Part shown: one piece after another, positions 44,161-55,371 of the stretch | Layout: every line of letters starts with the position of its first letter | Position numbering within the stretch: position 1 is the first letter of the stretch | Assembly: GCA_003254905.1 (NCBI GenBank) | Contig: QANU01010606.1 | Location: forward strand, 28,272-92,271 | Direction: 5' to 3' | Origin: Nissolia schottii | Lineage: Eukaryota; Streptophyta; Magnoliopsida; Fabales; Fabaceae | Length of the DNA stretch: 64,000 bases | Program-made: the position numbers and the translations under genes | The notes under the pieces: model-generated | Seen by the model: the letters and a program-made list of their open reading frames with translations, nothing else | The model's database searches: none | What the model was told of the DNA's origin: nothing

Positions 44161-44374
44161 GGATGCCAAAGGGAAGAAAAGTCTTGTCTCCCTAAGTTAG
44201 GCTGTATTAAAAAAAAATTATAGTGTACAGCTGTATGTCCTTTTACCATTTATGTATTTTCCTCGTATTCATAATCATTAGTCTCATTTCGTTTTCTGGT
44301 TCTATTATTTTGGATTTTCTTGGTTCAAGTACAAGTTTCAATAGGGTGTAAAATTTTATTTTTATTTACAAATT

Positions 44375-44590
44375 TGCCAACTGCTGATGGCAACGGCAGA
44401 GTAAACTCATAATTAGAGTAATTATGCCATGCATCATTATCATCGAAGACTTTCTGAACCTTTCAAGTTCCAATCATTTTCCTCCAAAGACTGTGGACAA
44501 CTGGATCATGATGCAACACCAGAGAGCTCATCACTATCAATAGCTGCTCAATTTAAGCACAATTCCCTGTGCTGATAACTATAGTACTTC
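44375..44590 (-). pseudogene. 3' tail relic of the head-only gene (after copy 4)
   Basis: Same content and breakpoint as after copies 2 and 3. Confidence 0.7.
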
Positions 44591-44779
44591 TACTTTCAAA
44601 TAATGATGTTTTTGTAGTTAGAGTAATTGTAAGAATTTAATACATCCTATAACTTCAGGTAGAAGGCCTATAAATGGAGTTTACATATTCATAGCAGCAC
44701 TAACACATCAGTTGTACTAGTACGGAATGATTGAATTTTATGGGTTTTTTTGGGATCTCTTTAGATCAATTGCACATTA

Positions 44780-45066
44780 CAGGTTAAAATCCTTTTTTGT
44801 TAACCTTAGTTATACCTAATCACTTCACTCCCGCATTTTTTAAAGCATTCAATTTAGTCATCTATTGCTTAAAATGAGTCACTTTGGTCTTTTTTACATT
44901 TAACCACACTTTTAAATGTGGGTAATATCGCTATTTAAAGTGGTTAAATCTAAAAAAAAGGCCAAAGTGACTTGTTTTAAGAAATAGAGAACTAAATTGA
45001 ACATTTTAAAAAATACAAGACAAAAGACATTATTTGAGTATAATTAAGGGAAAAAAAAGGGGTTTC
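44780..45066. mobile_element. Foldback MITE, copy at the second duplicated block
   Basis: Homologous to 20187-20485 and in the same relative position between the tail relic and the GDSL pseudogene. Confidence 0.65.
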
Positions 45067-45116
45067 ACCATTATCATATAATATATAATATACACACACG
45101 TGTGTAAATAATATGA

Positions 45117-46612
45117 CTAGATACAAATTAGGTGTTGACCACCTTGTCTGGAAGTATAATCCAAATGAAATTGGAACTTGGGAAGGACTTCCATTTCTAA
45201 GTACTTAGCAATATACTTGTAGGCTGCTTCAGTTGGATGGACACTGTCCTAAAATACATATTTTGAAGCGTCATCAAATATTGGCGTGATTTCGTTGCAC
45301 AATGGAGTTACTTCAAATAAGCCAGTCCCACAACACCCTCTATTTGTTTCCTTGAAAACTGTATAGTAAAATTTCAGAAGAATACAAAATAGAAATTAGA
45401 ACAAATCATACTCAATCTTTCAAAACCTTTGTATGCAAGTTTCTTTAATCTTATAGACCTATTATCTTTTTTCTATAAATACAACTTGAATATTTTTATA
45501 CTTTTACAATTTTGAGAAAAACTGTGTATTTTTTTGTATGATCAACTATAACACAACCAGGCCAACGAACATTTATATTGCAGAAACATAGCTCACCATA
45601 TTTTTCAGGTTGACTAATGAGGTTGATCAATGGATCGTATATATTTGCATAAACAACTCTGCTTCCTGGAAGCATTGCTTGTGTTTGAAGTAATCGCCTC
45701 GCCAATTTTTTATTGTAGACCTCGGCATCTAAATTCTCATCCTCTACACATTTCCTGTCTTTTAAACTGACGGACTTGACTGTAATTTGAACCGGTATGC
45801 AACCAATGGAAGGACGTACAGTGACAACAAATTTTCTACATCCCAAGTCGTTTAGCTCCTACAATTTCACACAAAGAACATGCGGAGTATTAGACATTAA
45901 CTTTTTTTTTTTTAAAATAAATCTATATGTTTTTTCACTCATGAATTTCTATTTGTTAATTACTGTGTAAAAGTTATACTAATGTTATAATAAATGCAAT
46001 CTTTGTACCTTGATGAAGATTTGAAGCTTATTCTGTATATAGTCTTGGTATCCATTAATGTTGAATTCGGTCCTTCTAGTTGGAATGTCATAAATATTGA
46101 AAAGGAAGTCATCAGTTCCTGCACTAATAATAACCAAAGCATCTCCAAGTATTCGTTTAGCTTCATTTTCCCCTGCAATGCTCGAGTTTTGCTACATAAG
46201 CTTTGAAGAATTCAATTTGCTTGGGCATCGGAATGGCGCCGGATACAGCCGTAGTCAAATCATCGAAACCCGACCCTCCAGACGCGAACACCTGTGAGAA
46301 GCTCTTTGCCGGATAGATTCGGGTCCAGGAAAGGAGGAACGGCGTCTTTGATGTTCAACATGGAAGCAATGAAGTCAGGAACCAATTTTCCATTGGAGAA
46401 TCTTCCAGTGGGAACATGGCCAGGGAAAACCCTGCCATATGGCAAATGGTTTCCCTTGGCCAAAGTCTTGATGTAGTTGTTGTTGCCCGTGTCTACCGTT
46501 GAATCGCCGAAGACTTGAATGGATGAGAACTTTGGCTAGTCATGGCATCGCTTGTAGCAACAACAATGGTGCAAAGATGCATCAAAATGGCTAAGTGGAT
46601 TGTGTGTGCCAT
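45117..46612 (-). pseudogene. GDSL esterase/lipase, nearly complete but broken (copy near EXO70J 4)
   Basis: Secreted acyl hydrolase family. The start MAHTIHLAILMHL at 46612 gives a signal-peptide-like N-terminus. After a one-base shift near 46530, the FGDSTVDTGNNN block with the catalytic Ser follows. A second frame break near 46280, after ELLTGV, precedes ASGGSGFDDLTTAVSGAIP. The second exon is largely intact. The third exon is open from LGCRKFVV to SQPEKYG, with a GTGAGC splice donor. The last exon retains RGCCGTG and SVHPTEAAY (catalytic Asp and His) but has a stop in place of the usual Trp before DSVHP. Several lesions make it a pseudogene, though it is better preserved than its 21-kb relative. 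Confidence 0.85.
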
Positions 46613-47008
46613 TGCTAGCTCTTTGCAGCAGGTATGGCATGCCTTTAGATACTATATATATATAAGTGCATAAATGAAGAGAACTTAGAAAAGGGTTAAT
46701 TTCTTCTAAGTTTGTGAATTGCAACAGAATTGTTGTTAAGAAATCAAAACGTGAGATAGATGCCAAGATAATCATTTTAGGTAAGGGGAAACAACATGAA
46801 GGAATTTTCATGAATTTGATTGAGCCAAGAATTACATTCCTGCACATTCTTATTTTAGTACTGAGGAAGCAAAGCAATTGTACAAGATACTCACTACACT
46901 TGAAACATCCTAACTAGCTAGCTTATGCTTAAGTCGGAAACATGCTGGCTAAGTTGTTATCTGCTTTAGTGGGGATAATACTTAGTCCCGTTTATTCTTT
47001 AAAAATAT
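46613..47008. other. Intergenic DNA
   Basis: Former promoter region of the GDSL gene; no other feature recognised. Confidence 0.4.
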
Positions 47009-50000
47009 TGTTACCCAAAATATGGACCAAATTAAAATTTTCCTTGTACGTTGCATAGAGTAAATTAGGAGTCTTGTCACGTTAGAGCATACATTGCGAG
47101 CGGAAACATAACATGCTTAACTATAAATAAAGACATGATTAACACATGCCAAGATAACAAACAACGGTCCTTCATACATTCATAAGTAAATACAAAATTA
47201 GTATTATAAGTATTAAGTGCAAATATCACATAGAAGTACAAGTACACATATATAATATACTAGCTAATCGCCTAGTCTTCAGCCATCCTCCCTTGGGAGG
47301 TTCTTCCTCATGTAGCTCCTCTCCTTGTCCCTCTTCAAATCCTGAAGTCATGGATGAGTGAGGTGAGAACATAGCACTCTCAGTGGGAAACCTTAGGGAT
47401 TAGGGAGTTTCTTATCCTCATTCACGCTTCAGGCTGCTCAAGGTTTTCTAGGTGTTATAGTTATACTATATCCCTACTATTTATTAATATTCATGCTAAG
47501 CTTGAGTAGCTTTATCTAAATTATCTATGTGACTGGGGAACCTATTCTTCATTAACTAAGTTATCTGTTGTCTACCTTACTTCCTAAGTCACATATAATC
47601 ATATAATTCACATAATCACATAATAAGCTTCAATGTGCGTCCACTTATAACCGTGCCCATTTTAATTATAAGCTTCTTCACACCTCCACTTATGTATAGT
47701 TGTATATCACTTAGAGCACATACTCAAGCTCAATTCCCCCGTAGCGGTGGCCTACCGCCACAAGCTTTCTTTCTGTCTCAGTATCGTGAGGACCAGGCAG
47801 CGCTTAACCTAAGTAGCTCGCGATAGGAGACTCAATCCTTATGCTAGGGATGGCGAGGGGATCCTACCCATCCTTATGCTAGGGACGAGATAATCTCAGG
47901 GTTCAGCTTGCCTTTCTTGCCGGCTGTGGCATAGCTAGGAAAAGAATCCTTTAACATTGGTTACCACTGGCATGCCCTGTCGACGCTACCAGAGTGTACT
48001 TATCCTCATTATTTATTAAGGACTTAGTGACGTCATGCCCTATTCCTTTTTCCTTTCCGTTCCTTTCATTTCATCAGTTCATTTCAAATATCATTTCCAG
48101 TCAACAGTTCATATATCCAGTCAACAGTTCATATCTCTTAGATATAATTCATCATTTTATAACCATTATCGTACTTAGTAAAAGTAGCAGATCCATGGAT
48201 AATTACAAGTAAGAAAAGTGTTTGTGTTCAGAAAATGACAAGTTTTGAAATGGAGATTCTGAACTTCACTCAGGCCGCTCAGCGCATAGGACGTGCCGCT
48301 CAGCGCACTGGCCGCTCAGCATGAACCCTAGCCGCTCAGCGCTACCTAACGAATTTCAGCCCCTAATTCCTGCAATTATCCATGTTCCACAAGTTTCCTC
48401 AAGATAAATCTTTACAATATTTCTTCCATCATTCACCATCCATTTTAACAACATTAAACATTCTTTTCATGTACCAAAAATCATTTCCATCATAAATCCA
48501 TACTTTCCTAATAATCTACTCATGAAGCACATAGCACACCTGGCATGTATAACACTTATTCACATAGTCTTGTAACACATAACACATAGAACATACATAG
48601 CTCAACATCTCATGTTCAAACATATCCTAAACATAAACAAACATATTCAGTAGTCATTCTAAAAATCACGAAGCATGCATCTGTTTTCTGTCAGAAATTA
48701 GTGATCAGAAACCGGAAAGGTCCAAGATCTTACCCAAGGTTTTTAATAGTCCTAAGATCATTTTTCAAGCTTAAAAGTTCAGATTTTGAACCCCAAATTA
48801 TGAAATCCCTATTTTACCCTTTTTCCCAAAATTACCATTTTGCCCCCGTAACGCCGTGTTTTCTTCGGAAATTTTGTTCTCAAAAACCCGATGGACTCAA
48901 GACTTGCCCTTAAGGTTTTTGACAGTGCTAAACCCGTATTTTCTGAAAACAAACCCAGTTTTTCAGTTCCAAGACGTAAAATTCCCACTTTGCCCTTTTA
49001 CATAAAAATCCCGTTTTCTGCCTGTTTGTTGAGAAATTCATCGGGGACTCCAAAAATCATAAAACTTGACATCTCCACTCAAAATTTCGTATAGAATCCA
49101 AAAATAACATTAGGTTTTCAAGATAAAAATCTCAGCATACAGTTCGTGATAAAAACGTGATATAGTTCCGTTTACCGCTTATGCTTTCCTAACTTCTGAC
49201 AGAAGCATAGACAGTACCAACAGATCCAGACAATCATCAACGATATACATATACATCAAAGTCACATAAAAGGCATCCTAACTGCAGGTATTTCTAGCAC
49301 AAAACACAACTCAACACATCCTAAATCACATAGACAGTGATTATGTCAGTTTACCCACGTTTTCGCGTTTGACGACGGTTTCTGCTGCTTCCTTTGACCT
49401 TGTTTCCCACGGTGATGCTTCCTAGTTCTTCTTGGGCTGAATTTCTCCAAGCTTTCTCTAGGGATTACGAGGGCTTTGTGGGTTAAGGTTAGGGAGTTAT
49501 GGAAGAGCTTTGTCTAGGTTTAGTGTAGGAGGTCTCTAGGTTTTTGATTTAACTGCATAACAGTTGATTGTGTGATTGGGCAGAGTTTTGGCAAGATTTT
49601 CCATTTTTCCTCCAAAATTTCAGACTCCCCATGGTATTTATAGGCCATGGGATTAATTTTACTTTTCCAAAATGCCCTTGATCCAATTTACCCATTTGCC
49701 CCTCGCTTATGTCATCGATGACATCATAAGTGGTGACTAACCACCATGAGTCATCATTGACAATGTTAACCAGCCACTTGGCCCCCTCCATATCCATGCA
49801 AAGCTTTGTGTCTTAGCCACTTTTGTGGCCAAGAATTAACGGACTCTGGCAGATAAATTTTGATCAGGTTTTATCGTTTTCGGTCCTGGTACTTCGCGTA
49901 CGACTGTTCTAAAAATATTTCGATCACATCTTTGTGATCCCCTAATTTTTCTTAAGTAATATTCTAGGGTCATTTAGGTATTTATGAATGCTCGTCTGTA

Positions 50001-50210
50001 GCCGTACCTTTTACGGATACTTTAGACGCGCGGTTGTATTCAAATGGCAGAAAGGGTTTGTTCTAGTGTCTGCAGAATTTCCTGAAACTGAGTAGAATTT
50101 CTTCTACAGATCAACCTAAGAGTTTATATTTTTAATAGTTTATCCTACAACGAGAATCGCTGAACAGCCGTCGAGTGAGATTTTCGCCGAGAAGGAAGTA
50201 GGATGCCACA
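47009..50210 (-). mobile_element. Long LTR-like sequence of a gypsy element
   Basis: The right end, read on the minus strand, begins TGTGGCATCCTACTTCC. A second, diverged copy of this terminus lies at 52140-52361 (TGTAACATCCCAC). A TATA box on the minus strand (CCTATAAATACC, about 49630) lies about 570 bp in. No coding domains are present over 3 kb. These features fit a very long LTR, as in some plant chromoviruses. The left end at about 47009 is a guess, and no target duplication was found. Confidence 0.45.
48276..48341. repeat. CGCTCAGCG cluster inside the long LTR
   Basis: Three exact copies at 48276-48284, 48297-48305 and 48333-48341, and one variant between them. Confidence 0.9.
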
Positions 50211-50426
50211 TGATGAATCGCTGATAAGTGCCAAATTTACACAATTTCACCTATTTAAGTGGCACCTATCTGGTTATGTTTTAAAGAATTATCTGACTAA
50301 ATTCCCTACTTTTGTAGGATCTATAATATATTCTTAATGATGGATGCAAGCATATTAACTAAAGAATAATCCTAGAGAATGGAGCAAAGGGCAAAAGAAA
50401 GAAAAAGACGAAATTAGAAGCAAGGT

Positions 50427-50972
50427 CGCTCAGCGGTAGAAACAGGCCGCTAAAAATGACAAGACCCGCTGAGCGAGGTACCCAGGCCGCTCAGCAGTCG
50501 TACCCACCGGAGCCATTTGCAGCCGCCACAGCCTGGTGCAGCCCCTGCAAAAAGCCCGCAGCCGCCTCACAGCTTGCAGCAGCCACAGACGACCAAAGGA
50601 GCGACCATCAGAGAGGCACCGCTCAGCGGTAAACCCTAACCGCTCAGCGAACCTGACAAATGATGTCATAGCAGCCCCGTAATTAAGAGGATAAGACTTA
50701 ACGACTAAGAAATACCGGTCAGCGGAAAGGCACTGGCACTCAATGATAAGAGCTGACTCGCTCAGCGATTCCACCTAAATCGTTGAGCGATTATGCTCGC
50801 CATGCCCACTTGCCACCGGCGCATTTATTACGCCAGCTATCACCGCCGCCGCCAGTTGTTGCCGCTAGGAATCTGTCAAAAAAGCAACCAATAGGAGCCA
50901 CTTTGAGCAAATCGCTCAGCGATAGTACCTGTCCGCTCAGCGGAGGTACTTTACCGCTCAGCAAAGTGCTCG
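50427..50972 (+). promoter_or_regulatory. CGCTCAGCG array upstream of the solo-LTR TATA box
   Basis: About eleven copies or near-copies of CGCTCAGCG or its complement CGCTGAGCG (first at 50427-50435), clustered into pairs. The last lies a few bases before CTATAAATAG at 50981-50990, the presumed TATA box of the LTR promoter. Confidence 0.8.
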
Positions 50973-50980
50973 AATTTTGC

Positions 50981-50990
50981 CTATAAATAG
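50981..50990 (+). promoter_or_regulatory. TATA box of the solo LTR
   Basis: CTATAAATAG immediately after the palindrome array, a canonical plant TATA box. Confidence 0.7.
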
Positions 50991-51910
50991 AGGACCCGAG
51001 GCATTCATTCCATTTATCTCTTTTTCCACCCATAATTCATTCTTTTACATTTCCTTTTGTACTTCAAAAGCTTAGTTTAGTTTAGCAACAAAGAGGAGTC
51101 CAGTGAAGGAGCCAGGAGTGATCAAGGAAGCATGGCGGTCGTTGTCATGACAACGCGAGAACGTGTCATGGTAAGCGTCCATCACCTTGCCTCTGAGATT
51201 CTCTTGTAAGATGGATTTCTAATCCTCTTGTTGTTGGGATTTTGATAAATATTGTAGTATGATTGTATCCATGTAAATTTTGTATTATAAATCTATCAAT
51301 TTCTATGATTTGGTTGAATGATTTTACGCTTAACGCTTGTTTTAGCTTAGCTACCTAAAGCATGATTTCAAACTACTTGATTGCGTGCGAGAGCAGCATC
51401 ATAAGTTGGAATTAGATAAATTCATCTAATTCTTGGTTGCCGTAACTGGAATGAAGGATTAGCCATTTTAACATCTGGAATAACGTTGGTGTACTTTGTT
51501 AATTTTGTGTGCGAAAGTGACAGCATAACAAAGGAAGCCTGGTGATCTTTTCATGCGCAAAAGCGATGAACAAGTTAATAACTGATGGCGGGCAATCAAT
51601 GAAATGATAATTTTGTTGTAGTAAGTAAATGGATGCATGAAACTATAATAGGATTCAATTCCCAACAAGCTTCTGGATCTACATCTAATTTGTTGCCTAT
51701 TTATCTTTTATGTTCTTTATTTAGTTTATTTAACTATCAATCAATTTATCAATCCTTCACCTTATTGTTTAATTAACAAGCTCAAGAATGGTATTTTTGC
51801 AACTACCTGTGGACCCAACTATACTGCAATTGGATCCCTTGAGGATCTAAAAGCTGTAAAGAAGGATATATTATTAAACGACGAGAGTGTAAAACGCTTT
51901 CAACAATCGC

Positions 51911-52139
51911 CAGGGAAGGTTATATGACTTTGCCTTGTAAATTTTGTTCTTTTGTGCATGCGACACCTTGTGATTTTTTCAAAGGCTAGCCGAATTGCTT
52001 CTCCCCTTTGGAACCAAATGCTGATCATGTTTGATCATTTTTTGTTGTTAGCTGTTCCGATGTTCCACGTACGGGCATCCGAAGACACTAACTTAAGTTG
52101 ATTCACTAATGTTTCTTGTATAGGATTTGAGTTAATCTA
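51911..52139. other. Unassigned transposon-like DNA
   Basis: Host sequence of the solo LTR; no coding domain recognised. Confidence 0.35.
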
Positions 52140-52361
52140 AGGTATTTTTGAACTTTCCTCCATAACCATATATTTTACAGATACCTTAGACCCGCTATTG
52201 CACTTGGAGGACAAAAAGGATCTGTTTTAGTGTTTGCAAAATTTTAAGAAAATGAACAGAATTATTTCTACAGACACTGTTAACTCGAAGGCTTGTATGA
52301 GGGATTGTTTCCCTTATTTAATTTATGAAATCTTTGTTAAGGGAAAAAGTGGGATGTTACA
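52140..52361 (-). mobile_element. Terminal fragment of an LTR related to 47009-50210
   Basis: Colinear with 49990-50210: GATACTTTAGAC/GATACCTTAGAC, then the TTAGTGT.TGCA block, TTTCTACAGA.CA, and the terminus GGATGTTACA. Confidence 0.6.
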
Positions 52362-54270
52362 ACACTCATAGCCTTTCCCATAACAAACTTCTTCCATTTT
52401 GAGCTGTTGTGCCTCACTCGTGCGCTCCTGCGCAATCCCCTTCCTTGCGGTTCTTCTGACGCATGGCTCTCTTGGCTAACGGTTTCCTCATTGCGCTCAG
52501 CTGGCGACGATCTCTCTTGAGTGTCCCAGCTCTTCTTTCCTTCTTTGCCCTCATTATTTATCATTATTCTATCCACTCCTACCACTCCTACCACTCCTAC
52601 CTTGTGTCCACTGCCTCAAAGAGCGTCGGTGTGGTTGGCGTTGTGGAGAAGGCCACTAGTAATGATGTTGTTGAAAACACCGCCATTCGTGAGCGATTTC
52701 TCCTCCACCGTACCTCCTCTAGCCATGCAACCCCGCTAGCTACTATGTTCTCCACCTAGGTCAGCGCCTCTTAAGCACGTTTTCCCCTCCTTCCTCTCTA
52801 TTTCGCTTTTACCGTTAAAGCTCCAACAGTGTTTTTGTCTCCATCGAGGATAGCTTGCCATCGGTGTCTGCTTGAGCAGGTGCTAACACTAGTATGCCAT
52901 TTTTCCTTCTTCTTCCATCTATCGACACTGTCACCAGAACCCGACACCATCACCATCGCGGCCATGGCCAATTCATTGTCGGTGCTAGAGTTGTCATTGC
53001 GAGGAACGCTTGCAGGAGCTGCTTCGTCTGTCACTGGCATTGGGGTTTCCTCCGTCCACAGTGCCTCACTGTGAAATAGCGACGTCTCAGACATCTCACT
53101 GCCATATCACCTTGGCTTTGCACCGCCTCTGCTCAGATCCACCTCTGCTCTTCCATATTCTCTGATCGTCTCTGTCTAGTTTGCACCTTTGGATTCTGTC
53201 CCTTCCATGCTCAGATCTTCCAAGCCGAGTCTCCGATCATGACAGGACTAATGGTTCTTGGTGGTGTCGCCTTGTAAAGGTTGAAGCCCAGGCGACTTCG
53301 GCAGCTCCGGCGATAGTTTCTACCGTTCTTCCTCCCATCTTTCACTCAGGTTTGACCTCAGATCTGTGATTTTAAGGCATCTTCAGTAGGTAGTTTTGCT
53401 TCTGGATCTACTTGAATTTCTAGATCTGTGAGCTTCAATTCTTCATCTAGAATTTTTGCGGAATTTGAGTATAGATCTTTTGTTGAATCTAGATATGTTT
53501 CTGTTGATTTTTACAAATCTGTTGTTGCATCTTCGTCTAATTCTGATTTCTATATCTGTATTTTTTATTTGAGATTTGTTATTGCTTCTTCCAACTCAAT
53601 ATCCAGATAACCTTATTTTGCTTAATTTTTGCTAGAACAGGACTGAAATCTGGTTGATAACGATGGAGAAATACAACCTTGAAGATTGTATATGTCGCCG
53701 TTGAATTGCGCCTCCACCACAGTCGGAACCAAGTCAGAGCTCTGCGAGATAATCCCTTGGCTGCCTACAACAACCTCTTAGTCTCTGGAGTTCCATTGGC
53801 ATCCAAAAATTACCAGAGAGGATTCACTAGTAGCCATCGAACACTGGAATTTTTTCTTCAAAATTTTTTGGTTATGGAATTTTTTATTTCTGAGGTTGAG
53901 TCTTCTCCACCAGCCAATGAAATCACCATTTGTCGTGTTCATAAAAATGGAGATCAAAATAGTAAACTATAATATGTAATCTATACATATTTTGTATATA
54001 TATTTTTTTATATAACTTACAAAATGGAAAAAAGATAGAAATAGAAAGGGAAAGATTATCTCAAATATGAGAGAGGGAGTCTACAAAGCGAGACGGAATT
54101 GACATCATCATCTTTCCATATCCTTACTAATTTCTATTTATAGTAACTTGACATCATTAATTCACTAATTGGACTATTGAAATTATTTGGACTTTTAGCC
54201 AAACTTAAGTCTGTTATCGTTGCATTGTTGCAGACTTGGAGTTGTTTGACAACATATCATGTCCCACTAA
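52362..54270. other. Region of unassigned transposon debris
   Basis: A minus-strand stretch at 52370-52594 encodes RRSARVRHNSSKWKKFV, vaguely like a copia Pol linker. Around 53400-53660 the sequence resembles a copia 5' leader with an ATG context (GATAACGATGGAGAAATAC). Nothing is complete and open frames here look random. Confidence 0.35.
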
Positions 54271-54736
54271 TAGGGGTGTTCAAAACCCGGCCCGAAGGGT
54301 TCGGGCCCGATTTTAATCGGTCCAATTTTTAAAAAAAACTAAAAAAAAAAGGACCCGGTCCTAATACATATCGGGTCCGGGCCTTGCCTCGGGCCACCCG
54401 GCCCGGCCCGGCGGCCCGGATACTATATTATTATATATTTTTTTATTTTTTTCCCTTCATAATTCCAATTTAGTTCACAGGTTCTGCACTTCTAGTCTAC
54501 CAATTTCCCATATTTTTTTCATGTCTTTAAGCCCAATTTCTTTTTTCTCAGCCTAGTTTTTTAAGCAGCCCAATGTCTTCAGTGGCTCATCTCACGGCCT
54601 CACTAGCCCAGTAGCCTAGCCCTCATCTCTGAAATTCAGATTTTATCTTCAGAGACTCAAAGTCTCAAATCAATAGACATAGACAATAGTTCACTTGACT
54701 TCAGACCCTAAAGGCGTAAAGTCGTAAACCCTAGCC

Positions 54737-54990
54737 GCGCCTCCCTCCCCGCGCCTCGCCTCCCTCGTCTCACCTCGCCTCCCTCGCCTCGCCTCCCGCG
54801 TCGCGCCTCGCCTCACCGCGCCTCCCTCCCCGCGCCTCGCCTCCCTCGTCTCGCCTCGCCTCACCTCCCTCGCCTCGCCTCCAGCGCCGCGCCTCGCCTC
54901 ACCGCGCCTCCTTCCCCGCGCCTCGCCTCCCTCGTCTCGCCTGGCCTCCCGCGCCGCGCCTCGCCTCACCGCACCTCACCGCGCCTCGCC
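54737..54990. repeat. GC-rich tandem repeat in the hAT 5' region
   Basis: Three units of about 81, 86 and 69 bp, beginning at 54737, 54818 and 54904 with GCGCCTCC.TCCCCGCGCC, made of CGCCTCGCCTCC-like subrepeats. Strongly skewed to C on the plus strand, unlike any neighbouring sequence. Confidence 0.85.
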
Positions 54991-54992
54991 CC

Positions 54993-55355
54993 TTGGTAAG
55001 CCACTGTTTTTCAGTGTAATTTGATTGCTTTTTTTTTTGTTTCCCTTTTTTCTTCGTAATTTTTGGATGAATATTCTGATAAGTGATGATCAATGATTGC
55101 TTGGATATAATGGTATTTTATTTTCTGATGAGTGATGATCAATGATTTCTTTGTAATTGCTTGGACATTCTGGTGTTTTATTTTGCATCTCATGTAATGC
55201 ACGAAGTAACCAAGGATATAATATAACCTCTATACACTATTTGTTAACAGTTAAAGAAGGCTTGGTGTCAAATATAAAATCATTTAATTGTTTATATTGA
55301 ACTTCTTAAATTGTTTATATCCCGTCATGATTTAATCTATTTTATTACTCTCTAG
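54993..55355 (+). other. Probable 5' UTR intron of the hAT transposase gene
   Basis: A donor-like TTGGTAAGCC directly follows the GC-rich repeat, and an acceptor-like TTACTCTCTAG lies 15-20 bases before the transposase ATG. Inferred from sequence only. Confidence 0.4.
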
Positions 55356-55371
55356 GTATACTTAAAAACAA

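Larger units (their letters stand above)
50222..51905 (+). mobile_element. Solo LTR of a gypsy element, with target duplication
   Basis: It begins TGATAAGTGCC and ends TTTCAACA. The 5-bp direct repeat ATCGC sits immediately outside both ends (50217-50221 and 51906-51910), so the 1684-bp insertion is exactly bounded and no internal region is present. It is the same family as the 3' LTR at 56699-58265: both have TGATAAGTG ends, the block GGATCCAATTGCAGTATAGTT (here in complement), a CGCTCAGCG array and a TATA box. Confidence 0.93.

Noticed and set aside
47635-49094. Short frames in the long LTR
   Set aside because: They overlap non-coding LTR sequence and match nothing recognisable.
52463-53972. 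Several plus-strand frames of 60-100 codons
   Set aside because: No recognisable domain, no consistent start context, overlapping frames on both strands; treated as chance.
54691-55093. Arginine/glycine-rich minus-strand frames
   Set aside because: Translations of a GC-rich tandem repeat, open only because the repeat lacks stops.
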